Source of the DNA: Bathymodiolus brooksi methanotrophic gill symbiont
GTDB lineage: Bacteria; Pseudomonadota; Gammaproteobacteria; Methylococcales; Methylomonadaceae
Direction of reading: 5' to 3'
Assembly (NCBI GenBank): GCA_020996635.1
Contig: JAJJBE010000127.1
Span: 1-36,642 of the forward strand
DNA length: 36,642 nucleotides
Part shown: positions 7,472 through 15,552 of the stretch, piece after piece
Numbering within the stretch: the first letter of the stretch is position 1
Layout: each line of letters begins with the position of its first letter
Program-made: the position numbers and the translations under genes
Notes under the pieces: model-generated
The model's database searches: none
Told to the model about the DNA's origin: nothing
What the model saw: only the letters and a program-made list of their open reading frames with translations

Positions 7472-8530
7472 TTAATGTTTTTTCTTGATTTCTTTCGATA
7501 ATGATTTCTTTACTGTTTTAGCAACAATTTCTGCTAATTTACAGGGCACAGCATTTCCTATTTGAGTAAATATTTTTGACTGTGAGCCTAAAAACTCATA
7601 ATTATCTGGAAATGTTTGTAATATTGCCGCTTCATCAATAGTTAACCGTCTAAGTCTCTTTGGGGCTTCTTTATATTCACCATCAATTTTTCCTGACATA
7701 ATTTTCTTATGATAACTTTCAACCCAAGCTGGTTCATTATCATACAACTGGTTTTCATCAATTATAGGCGTTCTATTCCCTCCCATACTTGCAGGTAACG
7801 TACTCGACCAAGCTTCAGGATTTAATGGTCTACCTTGACCATTGAAAAGCATACCTGCGTAAGGAGATTTTCTTAAAATAGGTTTTTTAGCTAACGTAAT
7901 TTTTGCATTAGTAATATTAGGGTTATTTTTTGATCCCATTCGCCCTAAATGCACTATTGCTTGACGCAATGTAATTGCTTCTTTTTTAAATGGTTCAAAA
8001 TGGTTTAAAGTTATAGGCTGAAAACCTTTTTTTATTCCAATAAAAAATACTCTCTCTCTTGACTGAGGAACTCCAAAATCTTTTGCATTAAGAATATTCA
8101 TTGTCACCTGATAACCTGCTAACTCCATTCTACGAAAGAACTCCTCTCTAATACCTTCAAACTTAGTAAGACTACCAAGAGCTTTAACGTTCTCCATAAT
8201 AAAAGCTTTTGGCTTTATTCTTTCTACCGCATCACAATAAGAGAATACTAACTTTGACCTAGGGTCTGAGGAGTCCATCTTTCCAGCAACTGAAAAGCCT
8301 TGGCAAGGGGGGCCTCCAATAACAATATCTATATTTTTCAGTTGAGCTATTTCATCTAAATTTTCGTCAATATCACCTTCAACTAAAATCGTATTTGGAT
8401 GATTTTTTCTATACGTATTGCAAGCATGAGCATCAAGTTCAGATGCCAAAACAACATCAAATCCAGCATTAATTACTCCAACATCCATCCCACCAGCACC
8501 AGCAAATAACGAAACAGTTTTAAACTCCAT
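7472..8530 (-). CDS. C5-cytosine DNA methyltransferase of a type II R-M system
   Basis: 352 residues from ATG 8530, which has GGAG five bases upstream; the longer frame to 8623 would run across the divergent promoter. All key m5C motifs are present: FAGAGGMDVG (9-18, SAM binding), PPCQGFS with the catalytic cysteine C76, ENV (113-115), QSRERVFFIG (156-165) and QIGNAVPC near the end. A target-recognition region lies between the last two. It methylates DNA to protect against the endonuclease encoded on the other strand. Specificity is unknown. It is divergent from the XRE regulator, with 60 bp between the two starts. Confidence 0.95.
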   Translation of the reverse strand: MEFKTVSLFAGAGGMDVGVINAGFDVVLASELDAHACNTYRKNHPNTILVEGDIDENLDEIAQLKNIDIVIGGPPCQGFSVAGKMDSSDPRSKLVFSYCDAVERIKPKAFIMENVKALGSLTKFEGIREEFFRRMELAGYQVTMNILNAKDFGVPQSRERVFFIGIKKGFQPITLNHFEPFKKEAITLRQAIVHLGRMGSKNNPNITNAKITLAKKPILRKSPYAGMLFNGQGRPLNPEAWSSTLPASMGGNRTPIIDENQLYDNEPAWVESYHKKIMSGKIDGEYKEAPKRLRRLTIDEAAILQTFPDNYEFLGSQSKIFTQIGNAVPCKLAEIVAKTVKKSLSKEIKKKH

Positions 8531-8570
8531 TGAATCTCCAAAATATTTGATTTTCGAATATTGTGAAAAA

Positions 8571-8584
8571 TATAGCACACTATA
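8571..8584. promoter_or_regulatory. Candidate operator dyad between the R-M genes
   Basis: A perfect 5-bp dyad, TATAG-CACA-CTATA, lies in the 60-bp divergent promoter between the methyltransferase (start 8530) and the XRE regulator (start 8591), seven bases before the latter's ATG. C-type regulators of R-M systems usually bind short dyads in this place. The assignment is inferred from position and symmetry only. Confidence 0.35.
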
Positions 8585-8590
8585 CACATT

Positions 8591-8851
8591 ATGAAAAGAG
8601 ACAAAACAATCCATAACAAACAATATAGTGATTTAGTTGAAAAACTATATTTAGAAAGAAAATGCTTAGGCTTATCTCAAACTGAAGTAGGCAACCATCT
8701 AAATATGACTCAATCAGAGATTTCTAAAATAGAAACTGGTGATAGGCGCATGGATATACTTGAATTTAAAGAAATTTTAAAGGTTTATAGGGTTTCAGAA
8801 AATACTAAACTAAATCAACTTGTAATTGACTTTTTAGGACTAAAACAATAA
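8591..8851 (+). CDS. XRE-family helix-turn-helix regulator (C-protein-like)
   Basis: An 86-residue protein made almost only of an XRE helix-turn-helix domain: LGLSQTEVGNHLNMTQSEIS (about 30-49), then KIETGDRRMDILEFKEIL. Size and position match controller proteins that time endonuclease expression in R-M systems. Its TAA overlaps the endonuclease ATG (TAATG at 8849-8853), so the two are coupled. It probably binds the divergent promoter and represses or activates both operons. It is transcribed against the direction of the other cassettes, so it needs its own promoter. Confidence 0.85.
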   Translation: MKRDKTIHNKQYSDLVEKLYLERKCLGLSQTEVGNHLNMTQSEISKIETGDRRMDILEFKEILKVYRVSENTKLNQLVIDFLGLKQ

Positions 8852-9927
8852 TGGATGTTACACAAAGAAATGAAAATGCTAAGCAATTTATTCTTGATAA
8901 GTTAGACCTTGCTTCTACTCTTACTGAATCTAATTTTGAACAGTTAGATGAGTACTTGCTCTTAAAAAGTACATTAAACAGCTTAATTAACGTTTCAGCG
9001 AAAGGTTTTCGTGGAATTGTTGCAACAGCAATAACAGGAAAATTTCTTGACCCAACGTATGACCCTTTAAATAATTTTTATGGATGTAATCCTCGGTCTA
9101 TTTTTGAGCAAGGAATATTTTATGCTTTTGAAAATCGTATTCCCTGTGGAAAATCTGATCCGTTGAATGTTGCAAAAAACATTAATGTTTTAAATGATGA
9201 ATGGGCTAAAGGAAAACGCCCTCAAAGTGCTGCACAAGCAGCCGTTGATTACATAAGACAAATTGAAGAATCAACAGATAAAACGCAAGAAAAAATAATA
9301 AACTTCTTTTTCTTCAAGCTTCTGGAATATGCTAATAGCATCACTAGTATTAAAATTTCTTTACCAGAAAATCAAGAGTGGTCTAATCAGCTATTTGCCT
9401 CAAAATTATCTCAATTTGTTCTTGAATACCCTGAAAGTGGAACAATCCCTCAATTAGTTATTTCTAAATTACTAAATAAAGTTTACGTAGAATCAACTGT
9501 TATTGTTGAAGGTGGGGATGAGAGTGTATTTGGAACGAATACAACCTCTAAAAAGCCTGCTGATATTTGGCTGGAAATTAACAATACTGCTTTTAATTTA
9601 TTTGAAATTACTGTTAAAAAGGTTGATTCAAAAAGGCTTGATGACTGTATTCAGGCTCTAAATTCCCTAGATATGCTGAATATTCCTGTTCATTTTATTT
9701 GCAGACTCCCTACTGACATTAGTACCTTACAAGGAATAGAGAATGGAATATTAAACTACAAAGGAAAGGTTTTTAATTTTGTAGATATTTGCTCTTTCAT
9801 TCACTCATTATCGTCATTACTTTCTGCAACTCAAATTACTGAAATTTTAGATGAACTTCAGTCATTTGTTCAACAAATTGATAGGTCAGTTAAAACAAAA
9901 GAGGGCTGGAAAATAATATTTAGCTAG
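8851..9927 (+). CDS. Putative type II restriction endonuclease (unassigned family)
   Basis: 358 residues directly after the XRE regulator and paired with the C5 methyltransferase, which is the main reason for the call. The N-terminal half has FRGIVATAITGKFLDP, NFYGCNPRSIFEQGI and IPCGKSDPLNVAKN (about 53-110). The likely nuclease core is KKPADIWLEI...LFEITVKKVDSKR, with D238, E252 and K256/K257 as PD-(D/E)xK candidates. I could not place it in a named family. It ends about 30 bp before the attC site and reads toward the integrase, opposite to most cassette genes. Confidence 0.7.
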   Translation: MDVTQRNENAKQFILDKLDLASTLTESNFEQLDEYLLLKSTLNSLINVSAKGFRGIVATAITGKFLDPTYDPLNNFYGCNPRSIFEQGIFYAFENRIPCGKSDPLNVAKNINVLNDEWAKGKRPQSAAQAAVDYIRQIEESTDKTQEKIINFFFFKLLEYANSITSIKISLPENQEWSNQLFASKLSQFVLEYPESGTIPQLVISKLLNKVYVESTVIVEGGDESVFGTNTTSKKPADIWLEINNTAFNLFEITVKKVDSKRLDDCIQALNSLDMLNIPVHFICRLPTDISTLQGIENGILNYKGKVFNFVDICSFIHSLSSLLSATQITEILDELQSFVQQIDRSVKTKEGWKIIFS

Positions 9928-9956
9928 TCCCCGTTTCTAATTAGCGAGGAACCAGC

Positions 9957-10055
9957 ACATAACGCCTAAATCACTTGACGTAAAAAGTGGCGGAAATTTT
10001 GCGACAGCAAAAATTTGTGACGCTTTTTACGGTCAAGTGAATTTTTTTGTTAGAA
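9957..10055 (-). other. attC: attC site (AvcD cassette)
   Basis: The minus-strand cores are TTCTAAC and AGGCGTTATG, with arms CACTTGACCGTAAAAAGCG and CTTTTTACGTCAAGTG and an inner pairing AAATTTTTGC/GCAAAATTT. The crossover lies between 9962 and 9963. It nearly matches the sites at 3258 and 11758. Confidence 0.92.
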
Positions 10056-10075
10056 TTTTTTGTAAGCACCTAAAT

Positions 10076-11716
10076 TTAAATATTGTCTGTAAGAGCATTC
10101 ATTTCATCTTTATACGCAACAACAGGGGTATATAAAAGGTGAAATGCCCTACCAATTGCCCCAGAAAATAAAATAAGTTCTGGATTATTAACTCCTGCCA
10201 TCAATATGTGGTTTGTTGCTATGCCAGGATAAGGGTCTATATAATAAATTTTCTTAATTCCTAATTGGTAAGCTTTTTTAGCACACAATTCACAAGGGCT
10301 AGCTGTTGTGAATAAATAACCACCTTCAATTCCACGACCACCATATTTAGATATTTGTAAAAATGCATTTTCTTCTGCATGAAGAGAGCGAGTATGAACT
10401 TGATTATCTTTATCTTTTAAAGTGTTATATTCTGTTTTAAAACAATAAGACGAGTTTCTACCACCTTCTTCAAGAGAAGGATATTTAGGTGCATTTTTTG
10501 CAGCAAAGGATAAAAACTCTTCATCATTTTTTTCAAAGCAACTATATGCGGCCTGATCTTTTCCTGAAATCAAATCATGTCGATTACGAAGATTACAGGG
10601 TACTTGACCATAAGGCGTATCATTCCAACCAACTGCTTGAATAGAGAAATTTGAATCTGTTATCACAGCTCCAACTTGACGAGAAATACACCCTGAATTT
10701 AATTTTGCTGTATATGCAATTTGCATACACCTTTCAAGTGCGGTTGGCGAAATTAACCCCGGTCTTTTCATTAATGAAGTAAATTTTATAACTTGCTTAG
10801 TCAGTGTTTTAAACTCAGAGACAGCATTTTCTTCATTTGGGTTACTAATATATAAATCTGCTTTTTGTAAGCATGCTTGTATATCTTGTACAGAAAAACT
10901 CGATGTGACTTTGAGGTCACGCCGTTTATATTCTTGCTCATCAAGACGAACTATGTCATCTTCGGTATACTTTAATTTACGTAGACGTTCCTTTCTATTT
11001 TCATCAGAACAGGATACTGCCATTAAATAAAAAGCAGAATACCTTTCTTGAAAAAACATAGCTTCAAGAGGACTTCTTATTGCATCAATAACAATAAAAG
11101 TATTCTTTCCTTCCTCTTTATTTGCTTTTTTTATATCTTTTAAAATTACATTTATTTTTTCTGCAAGAGCAAAGAATTGCCCCTCTACTAATTGCTCTTC
11201 AGTGGGCTTGCCAGACATACGCAAGTTTGTCCCTATTTTCTGATATAACTTAACAAATGCACTTTCACCAAGAATATTTTTTATATCTTCACATGACTTT
11301 GGAAGCTCCACAGTATAAAACTGCTTAATATCCTTACCTTTTGAGTCTAATTTTATTTTATCTAATTTTTCCTTAAATTCTGTTTCTTTTTCTATATTAA
11401 TTGAAAGACTTTTAATATATGAAAGTGCTTCATCAGAACCACATTCAGAAAAAATTAATGTTAATACAGACCTAACTTGAATTAAGCTAAACGACTCCCA
11501 GCTTTTTTTAAAATGTTTACTAATGATTTTTTCTTGTCTCTCTTCATTATTACTAGGAGTATCTCCAGAAAATAAAGTATGATTTAAATCATTGTTTTGT
11601 AAAATTCTTGCAACAGTTGAGCAGCCGCTTCCTGTTCTTCCAGTAAGTCCTAAAATAATAAAGTCTTCACCTTTTCCATAAATTTTAGATATTGCTGACT
11701 TAAGATAATTATCCAT
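10076..11716 (-). CDS. avcD: AvcD-type anti-phage deoxycytidylate (dCTP/dCMP) deaminase
   Basis: A 546-residue two-domain protein. The N-terminal P-loop kinase-like domain has GLTGRTGSGCST (23-34), where cysteine replaces the usual Walker A lysine. The C-terminal zinc deaminase domain has SGCISRQVGAVI (341-352), HAE (446-448) and PCELC (474-478), which bind zinc and supply the proton shuttle. This architecture is that of AvcD/DcdV, which deaminates dC nucleotides during phage infection and starves phage replication. It is alone in its cassette. The start at 11716 is only about 47 bp from the cassette boundary, so there is no room for an upstream AvcI-like inhibitory RNA within the cassette. 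Confidence 0.88.
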   Translation of the reverse strand: MDNYLKSAISKIYGKGEDFIILGLTGRTGSGCSTVARILQNNDLNHTLFSGDTPSNNEERQEKIISKHFKKSWESFSLIQVRSVLTLIFSECGSDEALSYIKSLSINIEKETEFKEKLDKIKLDSKGKDIKQFYTVELPKSCEDIKNILGESAFVKLYQKIGTNLRMSGKPTEEQLVEGQFFALAEKINVILKDIKKANKEEGKNTFIVIDAIRSPLEAMFFQERYSAFYLMAVSCSDENRKERLRKLKYTEDDIVRLDEQEYKRRDLKVTSSFSVQDIQACLQKADLYISNPNEENAVSEFKTLTKQVIKFTSLMKRPGLISPTALERCMQIAYTAKLNSGCISRQVGAVITDSNFSIQAVGWNDTPYGQVPCNLRNRHDLISGKDQAAYSCFEKNDEEFLSFAAKNAPKYPSLEEGGRNSSYCFKTEYNTLKDKDNQVHTRSLHAEENAFLQISKYGGRGIEGGYLFTTASPCELCAKKAYQLGIKKIYYIDPYPGIATNHILMAGVNNPELILFSGAIGRAFHLLYTPVVAYKDEMNALTDNI

Positions 11717-11757
11717 ACTATATTTCTCAAAATTATTTTGATTTTACTGGCTCGAAA

Positions 11758-11855
11758 TTCTAACACCCAAATCACTTGACGTAAAAAGGGGCGGAAAATT
11801 TGCGATAGCAAATTTTGTGACGCTTTTTACGGTCAAGTGGATTTGATTGTTATGT
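11758..11855 (-). other. attC: attC site (RexAB-like cassette)
   Basis: The minus-strand cores are ACATAAC and GGTGTTAGAA, with arms CACTTGACCGTAAAAAGCG and CTTTTTACGTCAAGTG. The crossover lies between 11763 and 11764. The TAA stop of the membrane gene at 11850 is part of the R'' core. Confidence 0.92.
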
Positions 11856-12341
11856 TTTTGATTTTTCAATAAAATTAAACCAGCAATCTAAATTATTCTT
11901 TATTTCAACAAGTGAAAATATTAATAGTGATACTGAAAATACTGCCATAAAAACACATATACTTGTAGCCACCCAATTTTCAAATAACCCCAGGCTAAAT
12001 TGTAATACCGAAGTAATGATACATGAAAGAATAGACCAAAATAACAAATGGCTAAGGTTTTGCAACGGGGCATATAACGACAAACTATTATCAAGTTTCT
12101 TTTTGTGATTAAAAATTTCTATATATCTTTCATCATCATATACATTCTCTTTCATTTTAACGATAATAAAAGTTTTAAGTGAAAGTAAAAATCCACCTAA
12201 TGTTAAAAACCCTGTAAATAAACTTCCTCGAATATTTTCACCATAAAACCTTACCAAATGTTGATGGTCAGGAACAAACCAATACACACAGGCAACAACA
12301 ATACTACCGATAAGAACTGATAATAAGAATTTAATTCTCAT
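11850..12341 (-). CDS. Four-helix inner-membrane protein (RexB- or KwaA-like layout)
   Basis: 163 residues with four hydrophobic helices at about 5-22, 40-61, 97-118 and 123-146. A charged cytoplasmic loop lies between helices 2 and 3 (VKMKENVYDDERYIEIFNHK). It overlaps the upstream gene by 11 bp. Size, topology and partner recall RexB of lambda, an ion-channel-like effector of abortive infection, and also KwaA of Kiwa. No sequence identity can be claimed by eye. The likely role, by inference, is membrane effector of a two-component defence unit. Confidence 0.55.
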   Translation of the reverse strand: MRIKFLLSVLIGSIVVACVYWFVPDHQHLVRFYGENIRGSLFTGFLTLGGFLLSLKTFIIVKMKENVYDDERYIEIFNHKKKLDNSLSLYAPLQNLSHLLFWSILSCIITSVLQFSLGLFENWVATSICVFMAVFSVSLLIFSLVEIKNNLDCWFNFIEKSKT

Positions 12342-13200
12342 TTTTTATTAAGGATTCAAAAATATGCTTATACTCACCAGCTTTGCTAAGCAATTCCTTT
12401 ATAACCCAATTTTTATGAAAACTTTCTATATCGAGTGAATTTAATTTTTCTGCAATATTATCATATTCATACTCTCCAAAATTATCAGGGTTTTCTGATA
12501 TTTTAATTATTCGTTCAATTCCATCAATATCTTTACCAAAGACACGCCCATTTGTAATGTTGAGTTTTGAAATTATATCTGTAATTGTTGGTGTTAATAC
12601 AGAAGCTAACGTTTTTTTCATAAAACCAAATGTTCTTCTTTCTTTATTAACAAAGTTAGATAGTGGTTTAAATTCTGAATCATCAGCTTTTAAGTGAAAA
12701 AAGTCTATTTCAAATGCACGAATGGTATCAAGTTCATTCAGAAGATCACCAATTTTTTCAGGTCTAACCATTAGCTCCCAAGTTAACCCTTTTTTATAAT
12801 TTTTATTTATCAGTTTTTCTTGCTTATTCGTTAAATTACTTTTTGAATCTTTTTCACTTTGACATAGTTTTTCTTGAAACTCTCTGAATTTTTGATGTAA
12901 GAAATATCCGAACTGGTTTGGGCTACAAGAATTATGATAATGTTGATATAAACACAACCCATTTTCAATATTAATAATGAAAAAGTTAAAGTCCATTAAA
13001 TTGCTATTTGCATCAAGTGTATTAACTTTTACTTTTAGTTTGCCATCATTGTTTTTTAATTCACAGAACTTTCTTTGGTCTTTTATGGTAACAAACAAAC
13101 CAGCTATATACTTTTCATTTTCAAGGTCTTTTACATAACAAAATCTTTTATAATCTCTAAAATTAGAACTTGTATTATTTTGTGATTCCATGTGCTCCAT
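12331..13200 (-). CDS. Soluble partner protein of the four-helix membrane protein (RexA- or KwaB-like size)
   Basis: 289 residues from ATG 13200; alternatives are GTG 13203 and ATG 13191, and none has a clear ribosome site. It is mixed alpha/beta, lysine-rich, with no membrane helix. Visible blocks: FFIINIENGLCLYQHYHNS with a following FGYFLHQKFREF, then GLTWELMVRPEKIGDLLNEL and AFEIDFFHLK in the middle, and a helical C-terminus. I do not recognise a catalytic motif. A soluble protein of about 280-290 residues followed by a four-helix membrane protein is the lambda RexA-RexB arrangement, in which RexA senses a phage DNA-protein complex. Kiwa KwaB is the main alternative. Confidence 0.5.
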   Translation of the reverse strand: MEHMESQNNTSSNFRDYKRFCYVKDLENEKYIAGLFVTIKDQRKFCELKNNDGKLKVKVNTLDANSNLMDFNFFIINIENGLCLYQHYHNSCSPNQFGYFLHQKFREFQEKLCQSEKDSKSNLTNKQEKLINKNYKKGLTWELMVRPEKIGDLLNELDTIRAFEIDFFHLKADDSEFKPLSNFVNKERRTFGFMKKTLASVLTPTITDIISKLNITNGRVFGKDIDGIERIIKISENPDNFGEYEYDNIAEKLNSLDIESFHKNWVIKELLSKAGEYKHIFESLIKNEN

Positions 13201-13273
13201 CACCAGAATTTAATCCTAACCCCAAAAATCTAACTTTCATATATTCCCTTTTATTTTATTACACAGCTGAAAC

Positions 13274-13366
13274 ATAACACCGCGGTGACTGGCGTGTTTG
13301 CCTTGGTAATGGAGTGCGAGCACGGACGATTACCAAGGCAAACATGCCAGTCGAACGCTTAGTTAT
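13274..13366 (-). other. attC: attC site of mini-cassette copy 2
   Basis: Same hairpin as at 7135, with TAAGCG in place of ACCGCG after the R'' core on the minus strand, which slightly weakens the stem. The crossover lies between 13277 and 13278. Confidence 0.8.
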
Positions 13367-13474
13367 TTAGGTTCTGGAGCCATGCGACAGATCCTTAATA
13401 ACTGAGCTTTCGACTGGGCACCAGTCACCGCGGTGTTATTGAGGAACTGGAGCGCAGCTCCAGTTCCTCAATAA
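13278..13474 (-). repeat. ORF-less 197-bp mini-cassette, copy 2 (first position, next to attI)
   Basis: Near-identical to 7141-7337. It occupies the first cassette position. Any transcript from an integron promoter must cross its hairpin with 19-bp arms (GTTATTGAGGAACTGGAGC, loop GCA) at about 13435-13475 before reaching the cassette genes. Confidence 0.8.
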
Positions 13475-13500
13475 CTATTACTTCTAAAGTAACTTCGCCC
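13470..13500 (-). other. attI: attI site of the integron (approximate)
   Basis: It lies between the first cassette and intI. On the minus strand, GTTACTTTAGAAGTAATAG precedes the crossover core GTTATTG (G^TT between 13474 and 13475). The short dyad TTACTT-CTA-AAGTAA could be the integrase-bound simple site. The exact extent is unknown. Confidence 0.6.
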
Positions 13501-13526
13501 TACCTGCTCAATACCAACTCACTTTT

Positions 13527-13578
13527 CCTTCCTATTTAAATTAAAGCTCAAATTAGCTCTATTTTTCTAATAGGAAGG
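13527..13578. repeat. Inverted repeat in the attI-intI spacer
   Basis: CCTTCCTAT (13527-13535) and ATAGGAAGG (13570-13578) form a perfect 9-bp dyad with a 34-bp spacer. The spacer contains an AGCT...AGCT pair. It lies between attI and intI, where the cassette promoter and the intI promoter should be, so it may be a binding site. No protein can be assigned. Confidence 0.4.
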
Positions 13579-13667
13579 CAAACAAACTGCATAATTCGAT
13601 ATTAACTGGTAAATCAGGCTAAATTGCTTTAATATTTATTAGCTTAGTTTATCCACTAGGTAATATT

Positions 13668-14654
13668 ATGTCAAGCTCTGATAATCGTAAACTCATGGAT
13701 CATGTGCAACAGGTCTTGCGTGTTAAACATTATGCAATTAGCACTGAAAAAACTTATTGTGACTGGATTCGTCAGTATATAAAGTTTCACAAAATGCAGA
13801 ATAAAAATGAACTTGCCGTTCAGCCAGAACTGAAGGTTGAAGAGTTTCTTAGCTACTTGGCAACCCAGCGTAATGTAGCGATTTCTACCCAAAACCAAGC
13901 AATGAATGCTTTGGTATTTTTATATAAGCAAGTACTCAATGCGCCTCTGGAATATAAGGTAGATGCAATACGCTCAACTAAAGAGCGTAAAATTCCAGTT
14001 GTTTTAACTCAGGATGAGGTTAAACAAGTCATTACTCTACTTGAGGGTGTGCCACAGTTATTTGTTAAATTGCTTTATGGCAGTGGCTTAAGAATTAGTG
14101 AAGCTTCTCGCTTACGCGTTCAAGATGTTGATTATGATTTCAAACAAATTACTGTGCGCTCAGGGAAAGGCAATAAGGATCGAGTGACCACTTTTTCTGC
14201 TCAATTAATGCCATCTCTTAAAAGCCACTTGCAACGTGTTAAGTTGATTCATGATGAAGACTTGAAAGCTGGTTATGGCTCGGTTTATTTACCCTATGCA
14301 CTATCAAGGAAATATAAAAATGCTGATAAAGAATGGGGTTGGCAGTATGTATTTCCTTCCAGAAGTATAGCGGTAGACCCACGCTCTGGCATTCAACGTC
14401 GCCATCATATTGATCATTCCGTTATTAATAAGGCGATTAAGCTTGTAGTAAAGCGTTTGGGAATTGCTAAACGTGTTAGTTCGCATACTTTTCGGCACAG
14501 TTTTGCGACACATTTATTACAGCGTGGAACGGATATTCGTACTATTCAAGCTCTTTTAGGCCATAGCGAATTAGAAACAACCATGATTTATACTCACGTT
14601 CTTAACCAAGGCGGCGAAGGGGTTGTTAGCCCTTTAGATGATTTAGGGCTTTAG
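13668..14654 (+). CDS. intI: Integron integrase IntI
   Basis: A 328-residue tyrosine recombinase that inserts and excises cassettes at attI and attC. The N-terminal core-binding domain is followed by the catalytic domain with R142 (GSGLRISEA), K167, H273 and R276 (SSHTFRH), H299 (LLGHS) and nucleophile Y308. The IntI-specific insert is present at about 207-231 ([20 protein letters not shown]) with [15 protein letters not shown] after it; this separates it from XerC/D. The gene looks intact and diverges from the cassette array, the standard integron layout. No LexA box is evident upstream. Confidence 0.97.
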   Translation: MSSSDNRKLMDHVQQVLRVKHYAISTEKTYCDWIRQYIKFHKMQNKNELAVQPELKVEEFLSYLATQRNVAISTQNQAMNALVFLYKQVLNAPLEYKVDAIRSTKERKIPVVLTQDEVKQVITLLEGVPQLFVKLLYGSGLRISEASRLRVQDVDYDFKQITVRSGKGNKDRVTTFSAQLMPSLKSHLQRVKLIHDEDLKAGYGSVYLPYALSRKYKNADKEWGWQYVFPSRSIAVDPRSGIQRRHHIDHSVINKAIKLVVKRLGIAKRVSSHTFRHSFATHLLQRGTDIRTIQALLGHSELETTMIYTHVLNQGGEGVVSPLDDLGL

Positions 14655-14672
14655 GTTGATTGGTCGAAAGAG

Positions 14673-15350
14673 TTAACCTCTCTTGCCAAACAATGCAGCT
14701 CCAATACGCACAATGGTTGCACCCTCTTTAATCGCCGCTTTTAAATCACCCGTCATTCCAAATGAAAAGGTATCTAGCTCAGGCTTATTAAGTGCCTTTA
14801 TTGCTTGTTGGAGCTGTCGATAAGGCTTTCTTTGTTGCTCATAGTCTTGTGCTGGCTCAGGAATAGCCATCACACCGCGTAATTTAATACGCGATAAGCT
14901 TTCTATTTGTTCAATCATATTAGGCAATTCCGATAAAGTAATACCTGCTTTGCTTTGCTCTTGGCTGATATTAACTTGTAGACAAATATTAAGTGGCGCT
15001 AATGACTCTGGCCGCTGATCACTTAGCCTTTGCGCGATTTTAAGGCGGTCAATGCTATGTACCCATGAGAAATTTTCAGCGATTTGCTTGGTTTTATTAG
15101 ACTGAATCGGCCCTATAAAATGCCATATAATTTGGTAATGACTGAGTTCTTTTTGTTTAGTCAGTGCTTCTTGTAGGTAATTTTCACCAAAATGTCGCTG
15201 TCCTGCTTGATACGCTTCAATTATATCCGCGCTCGGTTTTGTTTTACTCACGGCTAAAAGCTGTACTGAATTAGCTTCACGTCCTGCATTAGATTCGGCT
15301 AAGCGAATATCTGAATTAATAGCATTTAGGTTTAAGGCAATACGAGGCAT
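14673..15350 (-). CDS. yggS: YggS/PROSC-family pyridoxal phosphate homeostasis protein
   Basis: 225 residues from ATG 15350. It is a single-domain PLP-binding TIM barrel. The lysine-binding strand LLAVSKTKPS holds the PLP lysine, and HFGENYLQEA, WHFIGPIQSNK, VNISQEQSKAG and FSFGMTGDLKAAI with TIVRIGAALFGKRG follow in the family order. It controls free PLP levels and has no known catalytic turnover. It is convergent with intI, with only 18 bp between the stops, so the integron sits directly beside core genes. No Shine-Dalgarno is visible at this start. Confidence 0.95.
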   Translation of the reverse strand: MPRIALNLNAINSDIRLAESNAGREANSVQLLAVSKTKPSADIIEAYQAGQRHFGENYLQEALTKQKELSHYQIIWHFIGPIQSNKTKQIAENFSWVHSIDRLKIAQRLSDQRPESLAPLNICLQVNISQEQSKAGITLSELPNMIEQIESLSRIKLRGVMAIPEPAQDYEQQRKPYRQLQQAIKALNKPELDTFSFGMTGDLKAAIKEGATIVRIGAALFGKRG

Positions 15351-15552
15351 CAAAAAAGGGGGTATTAGTTATTTAATGCCTTTATTAAACACCAGTCCTG
15401 ATACAAATTAAAGTAACTCTGCAAAATCTATTTTGGGTTTGTGACTGATACCTTAATCATTCGATAAAATTTTAAATTATTCCTTTTCTATATTGTCCTA
15501 ATACCTCAGCTAAGGTATAAATAGTGTTTTCTTATTTTTCTTAAGGGCTATT

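Noticed and set aside
3258..13366. Regularly spaced similar repeats that could suggest a CRISPR array
   Set aside because: The repeats are 90-100 bp, imperfectly palindromic, spaced by whole genes and bounded by GTT/AAC cores next to an integron integrase. They are attC sites.
13561..13667. Possible LexA box in the intI promoter
   Set aside because: The only CTG...CAG pairing (CTGGTAAATCAG) has a six-base spacer instead of ten. No CTGT-N8-ACAG is present.
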